This document shows, in pieces, positions 8,253 to 21,272 of a stretch of 64,000 nt of DNA; within the stretch, counting starts at the first letter, position 1, and the number at the start of each line of letters is the position of its first letter. The stretch spans positions 372,001 to 436,000 of the forward strand of contig CAXARI010000168.1 in assembly GCA_963971225.1 (NCBI GenBank), written 5' to 3'. The notes beneath the pieces were generated by a model. It was not told where the DNA came from and ran no database searches. It saw nothing but the letters and a program-made list of their open reading frames with translations. Position numbers and translations under genes: made by a program. The DNA comes from Melieria omissa (Eukaryota; Arthropoda; Insecta; Diptera; Ulidiidae).

Positions 8253-10597
8253 CTCGACCCGTTAACGGATTTTAATAATATTATGCCTTATTATTTAGCT
8301 AGACTCGTATGCTTTCTATAATGGTATCAATCATCCTTCTATACCCCAAGGTTCGAAAGCAAATCGATTTGGAACGGTGACTTTGAAAAAATTGCTACTT
8401 GGGTGCAACCACTAAAATGCTTGTCAACACCAAATGCATAAGTGCATATTAATAATTGACCCCTTAAAATTTAGCCAGAGTCTTATGCTTTCTATATTGG
8501 TATTTAACTTTCATTATCCTTCAGGAATAATGAGCATATCGATGCGCAAGGATAACATTGGAAAACTGCCTATTACAAAATACACACTCACCACTAAAGT
8601 GCTTATAGATTCCAAACGGTATGGGTTACGTTAATAAAAAACCCCTTAAAATGTAGCTAGAGATTGCAGCTTTATCAAATTAAATCAATAATTTCATTAC
8701 TATTCGGCAATCATGAACAGATCGATGCGCAAGAGTGACATTAAATGGCTGCCTACTGCAAAATCGATAAAATGCTTGTAAAATATGATGATTCTAGGTT
8801 TATAGAAAAAATAATAACCTTAAAACCTAGCTGGAGTTTTGAGCTTTCATAAATGGGGTCAATCTTCTCGCTATCTCAGATAATGCAGGAGAATTTCGTT
8901 GTGGAAAAGTGATATCGACCACATGATACATCTATATCAGGGGTGCCCAAAATCTTCTTATGGAAAAGCAAAATCCAATACATGTAAAGTTGCCCAAAAA
9001 AAATGCAAACACATTATTTAATTAATTAGTTGAAAGCACATTGTGCATTTCGCTTGACCCTTAAAATTATAAGTGAAAAAAATATAATGTTCCCATTTGT
9101 CATTGCCGAAAGGCCAACCAATCGCCAACACAAAAAAGCATACACACAAAAACTACAACAACAAAAGCATCTAATTTGTTTTCATACATACAATCTCTTG
9201 AGGCAACAAAACAAAAATCCGCGCAGCCCCCACACGTGTTGCTTCGTTGCTGTCACAACAACGACTGATTGAAACAATGCACCTCTGATCTATATAACCA
9301 ATCAATCACTTTAATCAAAATGGCGTCAAAATTAAGCCAGAGTGACCACCATTCACCAATTTGGTAAATAACAAAAATATCCCACCGGCAGCATGATCGA
9401 AATTGTGGCTGTTAAATCTCGACCCGTTAACGGATTTTAATAATATTATGCCTTATTATTTAGCTAGACTCGTATGCTTTCTATAATGGTATCAATCATC
9501 CTTCTATACCCCAAGGTTCGAAAGCAAATCGATTTGGAACGGTGACTTTGAAAAAATTGCTACTTGGGTGCAACCACTAAAATGCTTGTCAACACCAAAT
9601 GCATAAGTGCATATTAATAATTGACCCCTTAAAATTTAGCCAGAGTCTTATGCTTTCTATATTGGTCCCTAACTTTTCATTATCCTTCAGGAATAATGAG
9701 CATATCGATGCGCAAGGATAACATTGAAAAACTGCCTATTACAAAATACACACTCACCACTAAAGTGCTTATAGATTCCAAACGGTATGGGTTACATTAA
9801 TAAAAAACCCCTTAAAATGTAGCTAGAGATTGCAGCTTTATCAAATTAAATCAATAATTTCATTACTATTCGGCAATCATGAACAATTCGATGCGCAAAA
9901 GTGACATTAAATGGCTGCCTACTGCAAAATCGATAAAATGCTTGTAAAATATGATGATTCTAGGTTTATAGAAAAAATATCAACCTTAAAACCTAGCTGG
10001 AGTTTTGAGCTTTCATAAATGGGGTCAATCTTCTCGCTATCTCAAATAATGCAGGAGAATTTCGTTGTGGAAAAGTGATATCGACCACATGATACATCTA
10101 TATTAGGGGTGCCCAAAATATTCTTATGGAAAAGCAAAAACCAATACATGTAAAGTTGCCCAAAAATATGCAAACAAATTATTTAATTAATTGAATTAGT
10201 TGAAAGCACATTGTGCATTTCGCTTGACCCTTAAAATTATAAGTGAAAAAAATATAATGTTCCCATTTGTCATTGCCGAAAGGCCAACCAATCGCCAAAA
10301 CAAAAACTACAACAACAAAAGCATCTAATTTTTTTTCATACATAGAATTTCTTGAGGAAACAAAACAAAAATCCGCGCAGCCCCCACACGTGTTGCTTCG
10401 TTGCTGTCACAACAACGACTGATTGAAAGAATGCACCTCTGATCTATATAACCAATCAAATGCTTGTGGAACCTAAGTACGCACAATCACTTTAATCAAA
10501 ATGGCGTCAAAATTAAGCCAGAGTGACCACCTTTCAATAATTTGGTAAATAAAAAAATATCCCACCGGCAGCATGATCGAAATTATGGCTGTTAAAT
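8253..10597 (+). repeat. Units 8-9: second copy of the dimer, with a 27-bp deletion
   Basis: Unit 8 (8253) repeats the private MITE and tail variants of unit 6, and unit 9 (9418) repeats those of unit 7. Unit 8 is 1,165 bp because 27 bp between two CAATCA repeats were lost near 9304, removing the AAATGCTTGT box of monomer D. It also has TATTTAACTTTC instead of CCCTAACTTTTC near 8502. The first part of unit 8 (AATAATATT, CTAGACTCG) differs from unit 6 (AATATTATT, CTACACTCG), so the duplication joint lies inside the unit. Confidence 0.85.
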
Positions 10598-11777
10598 CTC
10601 GACCCGTTAACGGATTTTAATAATATTATGCCTTATTATTTAGCTAGACTCGTATGCTTTCTATAATGGTATCAATCATCCTTCTATACCCCAAGGTTCG
10701 AAAGCAAATCGATTTGGAACGGTGACTTTGAAAAAATTGCTACTTGGGTGCAACCACTAAAATGCTTGTCAACACCAAATGCATAAGTGCATATTAATAA
10801 TTGACCCCTTAAAATTTAGCCAGAGTCTTATGCTTTCTATATTGGTCCCTAACTTTTCATTATCCTTCAGGAATAATGAGCATATCGATGCGCAAGGATA
10901 ACATTGAAAAACTGCCTATTACAAAATACACACTCACCACTAAAGTGCTTATAGATTCCAAACGGTATGGGTTACGTTAATAAAAAACCCCTTAAAATGT
11001 AGCTAGAGATTGCAGCTTTATCAAATTAAATCAATAATTTGATTACTATTAGGCAATCATGAACAGATCGATGCGCAAGAGTGACATTAAATGGCTGCCT
11101 ACTGCAAAATCGATAAAATGCTTGTAAAATATGATGATTCTAGGTTTATAGAAAAAATAATAACCTTAAAACCTAGCTGGAGTTTTGAGCTTTCATAAAT
11201 GGGGTCAATCTTCTCGCTATCTCAAATAATGCAGGAGAATTTCGTTGTGGAAAAGTGATATCGACCACATGATACATCTATATCAGGGGTGCCCAAAGTC
11301 TTCTTATGGAAAAGCAAAAACCAATACATTTAAACTTGCCCAAAAAAATGCAAACAAATTATTTAATTAATTGAATTAGTTGAAAGCACATTGTGCATTT
11401 CGCTTGACCCTTAAAATTATAAGTGAAAAAAATATAATGTTCCCATTTGTCATTGCCGAAAGGCCAACCAATCGCCAAAACAAAAACTACAACAACAAAA
11501 GCATCTAATTTTTTTTCATACATAGAATTTCTTGAGGAAACAAAACAAAAATCCGCGCAGCCCCCACACGTGTTGCTTCGTTGCTGTCACAACAACGACT
11601 GATTGAAAGAATGCACCTCTGATCTATATAACCAATCAAATGCTTGTGGAACCTAAGTACGCACAATCACTTTAATCAAAATGGCGTCAAAATTAAGCCA
11701 GAGTGACCACCTTTCAATAATTTGGTAAATAAAAAAATATCCCACCGGCAGCATGATCGAAATTATGGCTGTTAAAT
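10598..11777 (+). repeat. Unit 10
   Basis: A 1,180-bp unit. It is the first in the array with the central-family MITE markers CCCAAAGTCTT and ATTTAAACTTGCCC, which mark a switch from the older left-hand variants. Confidence 0.85.
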
Positions 11778-14155
11778 CTCGACCCGTTAACGGATTTTAA
11801 TAATATTATGCCTTATTATTTAGCTAGACTCGTATGCTTTCTATAATGGTATCAATCATCCTTCTATACCCCAAGGTTCGAAAGCAAATCGATTTGGAAC
11901 GGTGACTTTGAAAAAATTGCTACTTGGGTGCAACCACTAAAATGCTTGTCAACACCAAATGCATAAGTGCATATTAATAATTGACCCCTTAAAATTTAGC
12001 CAGAGTCTTATGCTTTCTATATTGGTCCCTAACTTTTCATTATCCTTCAGGAATAATGAGCATATCGATGCGCAAGGATAACATTGAAAAACTGCCTATT
12101 ACAAAATACACACTCACCACTAAAGTGCTTATAGATTCCAAACGGTATGGGTTACGTTAATAAAAAATCCCTTAAAATGTAGCTAGAGATTGCAGCTTTA
12201 TCAAATTAAATCAATAATTTGATTACTATTAGGCAATCATGAACAGATCGATGCGCAAGAGTGACATTAAATGGCTGCCTACTGCAAAATCGATAAAATG
12301 CTTGTAAAATATGATGATTCTAGGTTTATAGAAAAAATAATAACCTTAAAACCTAGCTGGGGTTTTGAGCTTTCATAAATGGGGTCAATCTTCTCGCTAT
12401 CTCAAATAATGCAGGAGAATTTCGTTGTGGAAAAGTGATATCGACCACATGATACATCTATATCAGGGGTGCCCAAAGTCTTCTTATGGAAAAGCAAAAA
12501 CCAATACATTTAAAGTTGCCCAAAAAAATGCAAACAAATTAAATAATAATAAATAATTAAATAATTAATTGAATTAGTTGAAAGCACATTGTGCATTTCG
12601 CTTGACCCTTAAAATTATAAGTGAAAAAAATATAATGTTCCCATTTGTCATTGCCGAAAGGCCAACCAATCGCCAAAACAAAAACTACAACAACAAAAGC
12701 ATCTAATTTTTTTTCATACATAGAATTTCTTGAGGAAACAAAACAAAAATCCGCGCAGCCCCCACACGTGTTGCTTCGTTGCTGTCACAACAACGACTGA
12801 TTGAAAGAATGCACCTCTGATCTATATAACCAATCAAATGCTTATGGAACCTAAGTACGCACAATCACTTTAATCAAAATGGCGTCAAAATTAAGCCAGA
12901 GTGACCACCTTTCAATAATTTGGTAAATAAAAAAATATCCCACCGGCAGCATGATCGAAATTATGGCTGTTAAATCTCGACCCGTTAACGGATTTTAATA
13001 ATATTATGCCTTATTATTTAGCTAGACTCGTATGCTTTCTATAATGGTATCAATCATCCTTCTATACCCCAAGATTCGAAAGCAAATCGATTTGGAACGG
13101 TGACTTTGAAAAAATTGCTACTTGGGTGCAACCACTAAAATGCTTGTCAACACCAAATGCATAAGTGCATATTAATAATTGACCCCTTAAAATTTAGCCA
13201 GAGTCTTATGCTTTCTATATTGGTCCCTAACTTTTCATTATCCTTCAGGAATAATGAGCATATCGATGCGCAAGGATAACATTGAAAAACTGCCTATTAC
13301 AAAATACACACTCACCACTAAAGTGCTTATAGATTCCAAACGGTATGGGTTACGTTAATAAAAAACCCCTTAAAATGTAGCTAGAGATTGCAGCTTTATC
13401 AAATTAAATCAATAATTTGATTACTATTAGGCAATCATGAACAGATCGATGCGCAAGAGTGACATTAAATGGCTGCCTACTGCAAAATCGATAAAATGCT
13501 TGTAAAATATGATGATTCTAGGTTTATAGAAAAAATAATAACCTTAAAACCTAGCTGGAGTTTTGAGCTTTCATAAATGGGGTCAATCTTCTCGCTATCT
13601 CAAATAATGCAGGAGAATTTCGTTGTGGAAAAGTGATATCGACCACATGATACATCTATATCAGGGGTGCCCAAAGTCTTCTTATGGAAAAGCAAAAACC
13701 AATACATTTAAACTTGCCCAAAAAAATGCAAACAAATTATTTAATTAATTGAATTAGTTGAAAGCACATTGTGCATTTCGCTTGACCCTTAAAATTATAA
13801 GTGAAAAAAATATAATGTTCCCATTTGTCATTGCCGAAAGGCCAACCAATCGCCAAAACAAAAACTACAACAACAAAAGCATCTAATTTTTTTTCATACA
13901 TAGAATTTCTTGAGGAAACAAAACAAAAATCCGCGCAGCCCCCACACGTGTTGCTTCGTTGCTGTCACAACAACGACTGATTGAAAGAATGCACCTCTGA
14001 TCTATATAACCAATCAAATGCTTGTGGAACCTAAGTACGCACAATCACTTTAATCAAAATGGCGTCAAAATTAAGCCAGAGTGACCACCTTTCAATAATT
14101 TGGTAAATAAAAAAATATCCCACCGGCAGCATGATCGAAATTATGGCTGTTAAAT
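11778..14155 (+). repeat. Units 11-12: first copy of a second dimer
   Basis: Unit 11 (1,198 bp) combines CTGGGGTTTTG, the 18-bp AT-rich MITE expansion and GCTTATGG. Unit 12 (12976, 1,180 bp) has CCCAAGATTCG and ATTTAAACTTGCCC. This pairing recurs in units 13-14. Confidence 0.85.
12541..12570. repeat. 18-bp AT-rich expansion inside the MITE (first of eight)
   Basis: After CAAACAAATT most units have ATTTAATTAATTG. Here there are 18 extra bases made of AAATAAT/AATAATT steps. The same form is at 14918-14947 (unit 13), 20838-20867 (18), 25576-25605 (22), 27954-27983 (24), 32692-32721 (28), 46320-46349 (39) and 59948-59977 (50). It looks like one slippage event spread by exchange between units. 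Confidence 0.85.
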
Positions 14156-16533
14156 CTCGACCCGTTAACGGATTTTAATAATATTATGCCTTATTATTTA
14201 GCTAGACTCGTATGCTTTCTATAATGGTATCAATCATCCTTCTATACCCCAAGGTTCGAAAGCAAATCGATTTGGAACGGTGACTTTGAAAAAATTGCTA
14301 CTTGGGTGCAACCACTAAAATGCTTGTCAACACCAAATGCATAAGTGCATATTAATAATTGACCCCTTAAATTTAGCCAGAGTCTTATGCTTTCTATATT
14401 GGTCCCTAACTTTTCATTATCCTTCAGGAATAATGAGCATATCGATGCGCAAGGATAACATTGAAAAACTGCCTATTACAAAATACACACTCACCACTAA
14501 AGTGCTTATAGATTCCAAACGGTATGGGTTACGTTAATAAAAAACCCCTTAAAATGTAGCTAGAGATTGCAGCTTTATCAAATTAAATCAATAATTTGAT
14601 TACTATTAGGCAATCATGAACAGATCGATGCGCAAGAGTGACATTAAATGGCTGCCTACTGCAAAATCGATAAAATGCTTGTAAAATATGATGATTCTAG
14701 GTTTATAGAAAAAATAATAACCTTAAAACCTAGCTGGGGTTTTGAGCTTTCATAAATGGGGTCAATCTTCTCGCTATCTCAAATAATGCAGGAGAATTTC
14801 GTTGTGGAAAAGTGATATCGACCACATGATACATCTATATCAGGGGTGCCCAAAGTCTTCTTATGGAAAAGCAAAAACCAATACATTTAAAGTTGCCCAA
14901 AAAAATGCAAACAAATTAAATAATAATAAATAATTAAATAATTAATTGAATTAGTTGAAAGCACATTGTGCATTTCGCTTGACCCTTAAAATTATAAGTG
15001 AAAAAAATATAATGTTCCCATTTGTCATTGCCGAAAGGCCAACCAATCGCCAAAACAAAAACTACAACAACAAAAGCATCTAATTTTTTTTCATACATAG
15101 AATTTCTTGAGGAAACAAAACAAAAATCCGCGCAGCCCCCACACGTGTTGCTTCGTTGCTGTCACAACAACGACTGATTGAAAGAATGCACCTCTGATCT
15201 ATATAACCAATCAAATGCTTATGGAACCTAAGTACGCACAATCACTTTAATCAAAATGGCGTCAAAATTAAGCCAGAGTGACCACCTTTCAATAATTTGG
15301 TAAATAAAAAAATATCCCACCGGCAGCATGATCGAAATTATGGCTGTTAAATCTCGACCCGTTAACGGATTTTAATAATATTATGCCTTATTATTTAGCT
15401 AGACTCGTATGCTTTCTATAATGGTATCAATCATCCTTCTATACCCCAAGATTCGAAAGCAAATCGATTTGGAACGGTGACTTTGAAAAAATTGCTACTT
15501 GGGTGCAACCACTAAAATGCTTGTCAACACCAAATGCATAAGTGCATATTAATAATTGACCCCTTAAAATTTAGCCAGAGTCTTATGCTTTCTATATTGG
15601 TCCCTAACTTTTCATTATCCTTCAGGAATAATGAGCATATCGATGCGCAAGGATAACATTGAAAAACTGCCTATTACAAAATACACACTCACCACTAAAG
15701 TGCTTATAGATTCCAAACGGTATGGGTTACGTTAATAAAAAACCCCTTAAAATGTAGCTAGAGATTGCAGCTTTATCAAATTAAATCAATAATTTGATTA
15801 CTATTAGGCAATCATGAACAGATCGATGCGCAAGAGTGACATTAAATGGCTGCCTACTGCAAAATCGATAAAATGCTTGTAAAATATGATGATTCTAGGT
15901 TTATAGAAAAAATAATAACCTTAAAACCTAGCTGGAGTTTTGAGCTTTCATAAATGGGGTCAATCTTCTCGCTATCTCAAATAATGCAGGAGAATTTCGT
16001 TGTGGAAAAGTGATATCGACCACATGATACATCTATATCAGGGGTGCCCAAAGTCTTCTTATGGAAAAGCAAAAACCAATACATTTAAACTTGCCCAAAA
16101 AAATGCAAACAAATTATTTAATTAATTGAATTAGTTGAAAGCACATTGTGCATTTCGCTTGACCCTTAAAATTATAAGTGAAAAAAATATAATGTTCCCA
16201 TTTGTCATTGCCGAAAGGCCAACCAATCGCCAAAACAAAAACTACAACAACAAAAGCATCTAATTTTTTTTCATACATAGAATTTCTTGAGGAAACAAAA
16301 CAAAAATCCGCGCAGCCCCCACACGTGTTGCTTCGTTGCTGTCACAACAACGACTGATTGAAAGAATGCACCTCTGATCTATATAACCAATCAAATGCTT
16401 GTGGAACCTAAGTACGCACAATCACTTTAATCAAAATGGCGTCAAAATTAAGCCAGAGTGACCACCTTTCACCAATTTGGTAAATAAAAAAAATATCCCA
16501 CCGGCAGCATGATCGAAATTATGGCTGTTAAAT
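14156..16533 (+). repeat. Units 13-14: second copy of that dimer
   Basis: Unit 13 (1,197 bp) repeats the CTGGGG, AT expansion and GCTTATGG combination and has lost one A in CCCTTAAATTTAGC near 14366. Unit 14 (15353, 1,181 bp) repeats CCCAAGATTCG and the CTTGCCC form but ends with CACCAATTTGG, where unit 12 has CAATAATTTGG. Exchange therefore ended inside the unit. Confidence 0.85.
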
Positions 16534-19500
16534 CTCGACCCGTTAACGGATTTTAATATTATTATGCCTTATTATTTAGCTACACTCGTATGCTTTCTAT
16601 AATGGTATCAATCATCCTTCTATACCCCAAGGTTCGAAAGCAAATCGATTTGGAACGGTGACTTTGAAAAAATTGCTACTTGGGTGCAACCACTAAAATG
16701 CTTGTCAACACCAAATGCATAAGTGCATATTAATAATTGACCCCTTAAAATTTAGCCAGAGTCTTATGCTTTCTATATTGGTCCCTAACTTTTCATTATC
16801 CTTCAGGAATAATGAGCATATCGATGCGCAAGGATAACATTGAAAAACTGCCTATTACAAAATACACACTCACCACTAAAGTGCTTATAGATTCCAAACG
16901 GTATGGGTTACATTAATAAAAAACCCCTCAAAATGTAGCTAGAGATTGCAGCTTTATCAAATTAAATCAATAATTTGATTACTATTAGGCAATCATGAAC
17001 AGATCGATGCGCAAGAGTGACATTAAATGGCTGCCTACTGCAAAATCGATAAAATGCTTGTAAAATATGATGATTCTAGGTTTATAGAAAAAATAATAAC
17101 CTTAAAACCTAGCTGGAGTTTTGAGCTTTCATAAATGGGGTCAATCTTCTCGCTATCTCAAATAATGCAGGAGAATTTCGTTGTGGAAAAGTGATATCGA
17201 CCACATGATACATCTATATCAGGGGTGCCCAAAGTCTTCTTATGGAAAAGCAAAAACCAATACATTTAAAGTTGCCCAAAAAAATGCAAACAAATTATTT
17301 AATTAATTGAATTAGTTGAAAGCACATTGTGCATTTCGCTTGACCCTTAAAATTATAAGTGAAAAAAATATAATGTTCCCATTTGTCATTGCCGAAAGGC
17401 CAACCAATCGCCAAAACAAAAACTACAACAACAAAAGCATCAAATTTTTTTTCATACATAGAATTTCTTGAGGAAACAAAACAAAAATCCGCGCAGCCCC
17501 CACACGTGTTGCTTCGTTGCTGTCACAACAACGACTGATTGAAAGAATGCACCTCTGATCTATATAACCAATCAAATGCTTGTGGAACCTAAGTACGCAC
17601 AATCACTTTAATCAAAATGGCGTCAAAATTAAGCCAGAGTGACCACCTTTCAATAATTTGGTAAATAAAAAAATATCCCACCGGCAGCATGATCGAAATT
17701 ATGGCTGTTAAATCTCGACCCGTTAACGGATTTTAATAATATTATGCCTTATTATTTAGCTAGACTCGTATGCTTTCTATAATGGTATCAATCATCCTTC
17801 TATACCCCAAGGTTCGAAAGCAAATCGATTTGGAACGGTGACTTTGAAAAAATTGCTACTTGGGTGCAACCACTAAAATGCTTGTCAACACCAAATGCAT
17901 AAGTGCATATTAATAATTGACCCCTTAAAATTTAGCCAGAGTCTTATGCTTTCTATATTGGTCCCTAACTTTTCATTATCCTTCAGGAATAATGAGCATA
18001 TCGATGCGCAAGGATAACATTGAAAAACTGCCTATTACAAAATACACACTCACTACTAAAGTGCTTATAGATTCCAAACGGTATGGGTTACGTTAATAAA
18101 AAACCCCTTAAAATGTAGCTAGAGATTGCAGCTTTATCAAATTAAATCAATAATTTGATTACTATTAGGCAATCATGAACAGATCGATGCGCAAGAGTGA
18201 CATTAAATGGCTGCCTACTGCAAAATCGATAAAATGCTTGTAAAATATGATGATTCTAGGTTTATAGAAAAAATAATAACCTTAAAACCTAGCTGGAGTT
18301 TTGAGCTTTCATAAATGGGGTCAATCTTCTCGCTATCTCAAATAATGCAGGAGAATTTCGTTGTGGAAAAGTGATATCGACCACATGATACATCTATATC
18401 AGGGGTGCCCAAAGTCTTCTTATGGAAAAGCAAAAACCAATACATTTAAACTTGCCCAAAAAAATGCAAACAAATTATTTAATTAATTGAATTAGTTGAA
18501 AGCACATTGTGCATTTCGCTTGACCCTTAAAATTATAAGTGAAAAAAATATAATGTTCCCATTTGTCATTGCCGAAAGGCCAACCAATCGCCAAAACAAA
18601 AACTACAACAACAAAAGCATCTAATTTTTTTTCATACATAGAATTTCTTGAGGAAACAAAACAAAAATCCGCGCAGCCCCCACACGTGTTGCTTCGTTGC
18701 TGTCACAACAACGACTGATTGAAAGAATGCACCTCTGATCTATATAACCAATCAAATGCTTATGGAACCTAAGTACGCACAATCACTTTAATCAAAATGG
18801 CGTCAAAATTAAGCCAGAGTGACCACCTTTCAATAATTTGGTAAATAAAAAAATATCCCACCGGCAGCATGATCGAAATTATGGCTGTTAAATCTCGACC
18901 CGTTAACGGATTTTAATAATATTATGCCTTATTATTTAGCTAGACTCGTATGCTTTCTATAATGGTATCAATCATCCTTCTATACCCCAAGGTTCGAAAG
19001 CAAATCGATTTGGAACGGTGACTTTGAAAAAATTGCTACTTGGGTGCAACCACTAAAATGCTTGTCAACACCAAATGCATAAGTGCATATTAATAATTGA
19101 CCCCTTAAAATTTAGCCAGAGTCTTATGCTTTCTATATTGGTCCCTAACTTTTCATTATCCTTCAGGAATAATGAGCATATCGATGCGCAAGGATAACAT
19201 TGAAAAACTGCCTATTACAAAATACACACTCACCACTAAAGTGCTTATAGATTCCAAACGGTATGGGTTACGTTAATAAAAAACCCCTTAAAATGTAGCT
19301 AGAGATTGCAGCTTTATCAAATTAAATCAATAATTTGATTACTATTAGGCAATCATGAACAGATCGATGCGCAAGAGTGACATTAAATGGCTGCCTACTG
19401 CAAAATCGATAAAATGCTTGTAAAATATGATGATTCTAGGTTTATAGAAAAAATAATAACCTTAAAACCTAGCTGGAGTTTTGAGCTTTCATAAATGGGG

Positions 19501-21272
19501 TCAATCTTCTCGCTATCTCAAATAATGCAGGAGAATTTCGTTGTGGAAAAGTGATATCGACCACATGATACATCTATATCAGGGGTGCCCAAAGTCTTCT
19601 TATGGAAAAGCAAAAACCAATACATTTAAACTTGCCCAAAAAAATGCAAACAAATTATTTAATTAATTGAATTAGTTGAAAGCACATTGTGCATTTCGCT
19701 TGACCCTTAAAATTATAAGTGAAAAAAATATAATGTTCCCATTTGTCATTGCCGAAAGGCCAACCAATCGCCAAAACAAAAACTACAACAACAAAAGCAT
19801 CTAATTTTTTTTCATACATAGAATTTCTTGAGGAAACAAAACAAAAATCCGCGCAGCCCCCACACGTGTTGCTTCGTTGCTGTCACAACAACGACTGATT
19901 GAAAGAATGCACCTCTGATCTATATAACCAATCAAATGCTTGTGGAACCTAAGTACGCACAATCACTTTAATCAAAATGGCGTCAAAATTAAGCCAGAGT
20001 GACCACCTTTCACCAATTTGGTAAATAAAAAAAATATCCCACCGGCAGCATGATCGAAATTATGGCTGTTAAATCTCGACCCGTTAACGGATTTTAATAT
20101 TATTATGCCTTATTATTTAGCTACACTCGTATGCTTTCTATAATGGTATCAATCATCCTTCTATACCCCAAGGTTCGAAAGCAAATCGATTTGGAACGGT
20201 GACTTTGAAAAAATTGCTACTTGGGTGCAACCACTAAAATGCTTGTCAACACCAAATGCATAAGTGCATATTAATAATTGACCCCTTAAAATTTAGCCAG
20301 AGTCTTATGCTTTCTATATTGGTCCCTAACTTTTCATTATCCTTCAGGAATAATGAGCATATCGATGCGCAAGGATAACATTGAAAAACTGCCTATTACA
20401 AAATACACACTCACCACTAAAGTGCTTATAGATTCCAAACGGTATGGGTTACGTTAATAAAAAACCCCTTAAAATGTAGCTAGAGATTGCAGCTTTATCA
20501 AATTAAATCAATAATTTGATTACTATTAGGCAATCATGAACAGATCGATGCGCAAGAGTGACATTAAATGGCTGCCTACTGCAAAATCGATAAAATGCTT
20601 GTAAAATATGATGATTCTAGGTTTATAGAAAAAATAATAACCTTAAAACCTAGCTGGAGTTTTGAGCTTTCATAAATGGGGTCAATCTTCTCGCTATCTC
20701 AAATAATGCAGGAGAATTTCGTTGTGGAAAAGTGATATCGACCACATGATACATCTATATCAGGGGTGCCCAAAGTCTTCTTATGGAAAAGCAAAAACCA
20801 ATACATTTAAAGTTGCCCAAAAAAATGCAAACAAATTAAATAATAATAAATAATTAAATAATTAATTGAATTAGTTGAAAGCACATTGTGCATTTCGCTT
20901 GACCCTTAAAATTATAAGTGAAAAAAATATAATGTTCCCATTTGTCATTGCCGAAAGGCCAACCAATCGCCAAAACAAAAACTACAACAACAAAAGCATC
21001 TAATTTTTTTTCATACATAGAATTTCTTGAGGAAACAAAACAAAAATCCGCGCAGCCCCCACACGTGTTGCTTCGTTGCTGTCACAACAACGACTGATTG
21101 AAAGAATGCACCTCTGATCTATATAACCAATCAAATGCTTGTGGAACCTAAGTACGCACAATCACTTTAATCAAAATGGCGTCAAAATTAAGCCAGAGTG
21201 ACCACCTTTCAATAATTTGGTAAATAAAAAAATATCCCACCGGCAGCATGATCGAAATTATGGCTGTTAAAT
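16534..21272 (+). repeat. Units 15-18: first copy of a probable tetramer
   Basis: Starts 16534, 17714, 18894 and 20075, lengths 1,180, 1,180, 1,181 and 1,198 bp. Unit 15 has TTACATTAAT plus ACCCCTCAAAATG, unit 16 has GCTTATGG, unit 17 ends with CACCAATTTGG and unit 18 carries the AT expansion. The same length order and markers recur in units 19-22. Confidence 0.7.
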
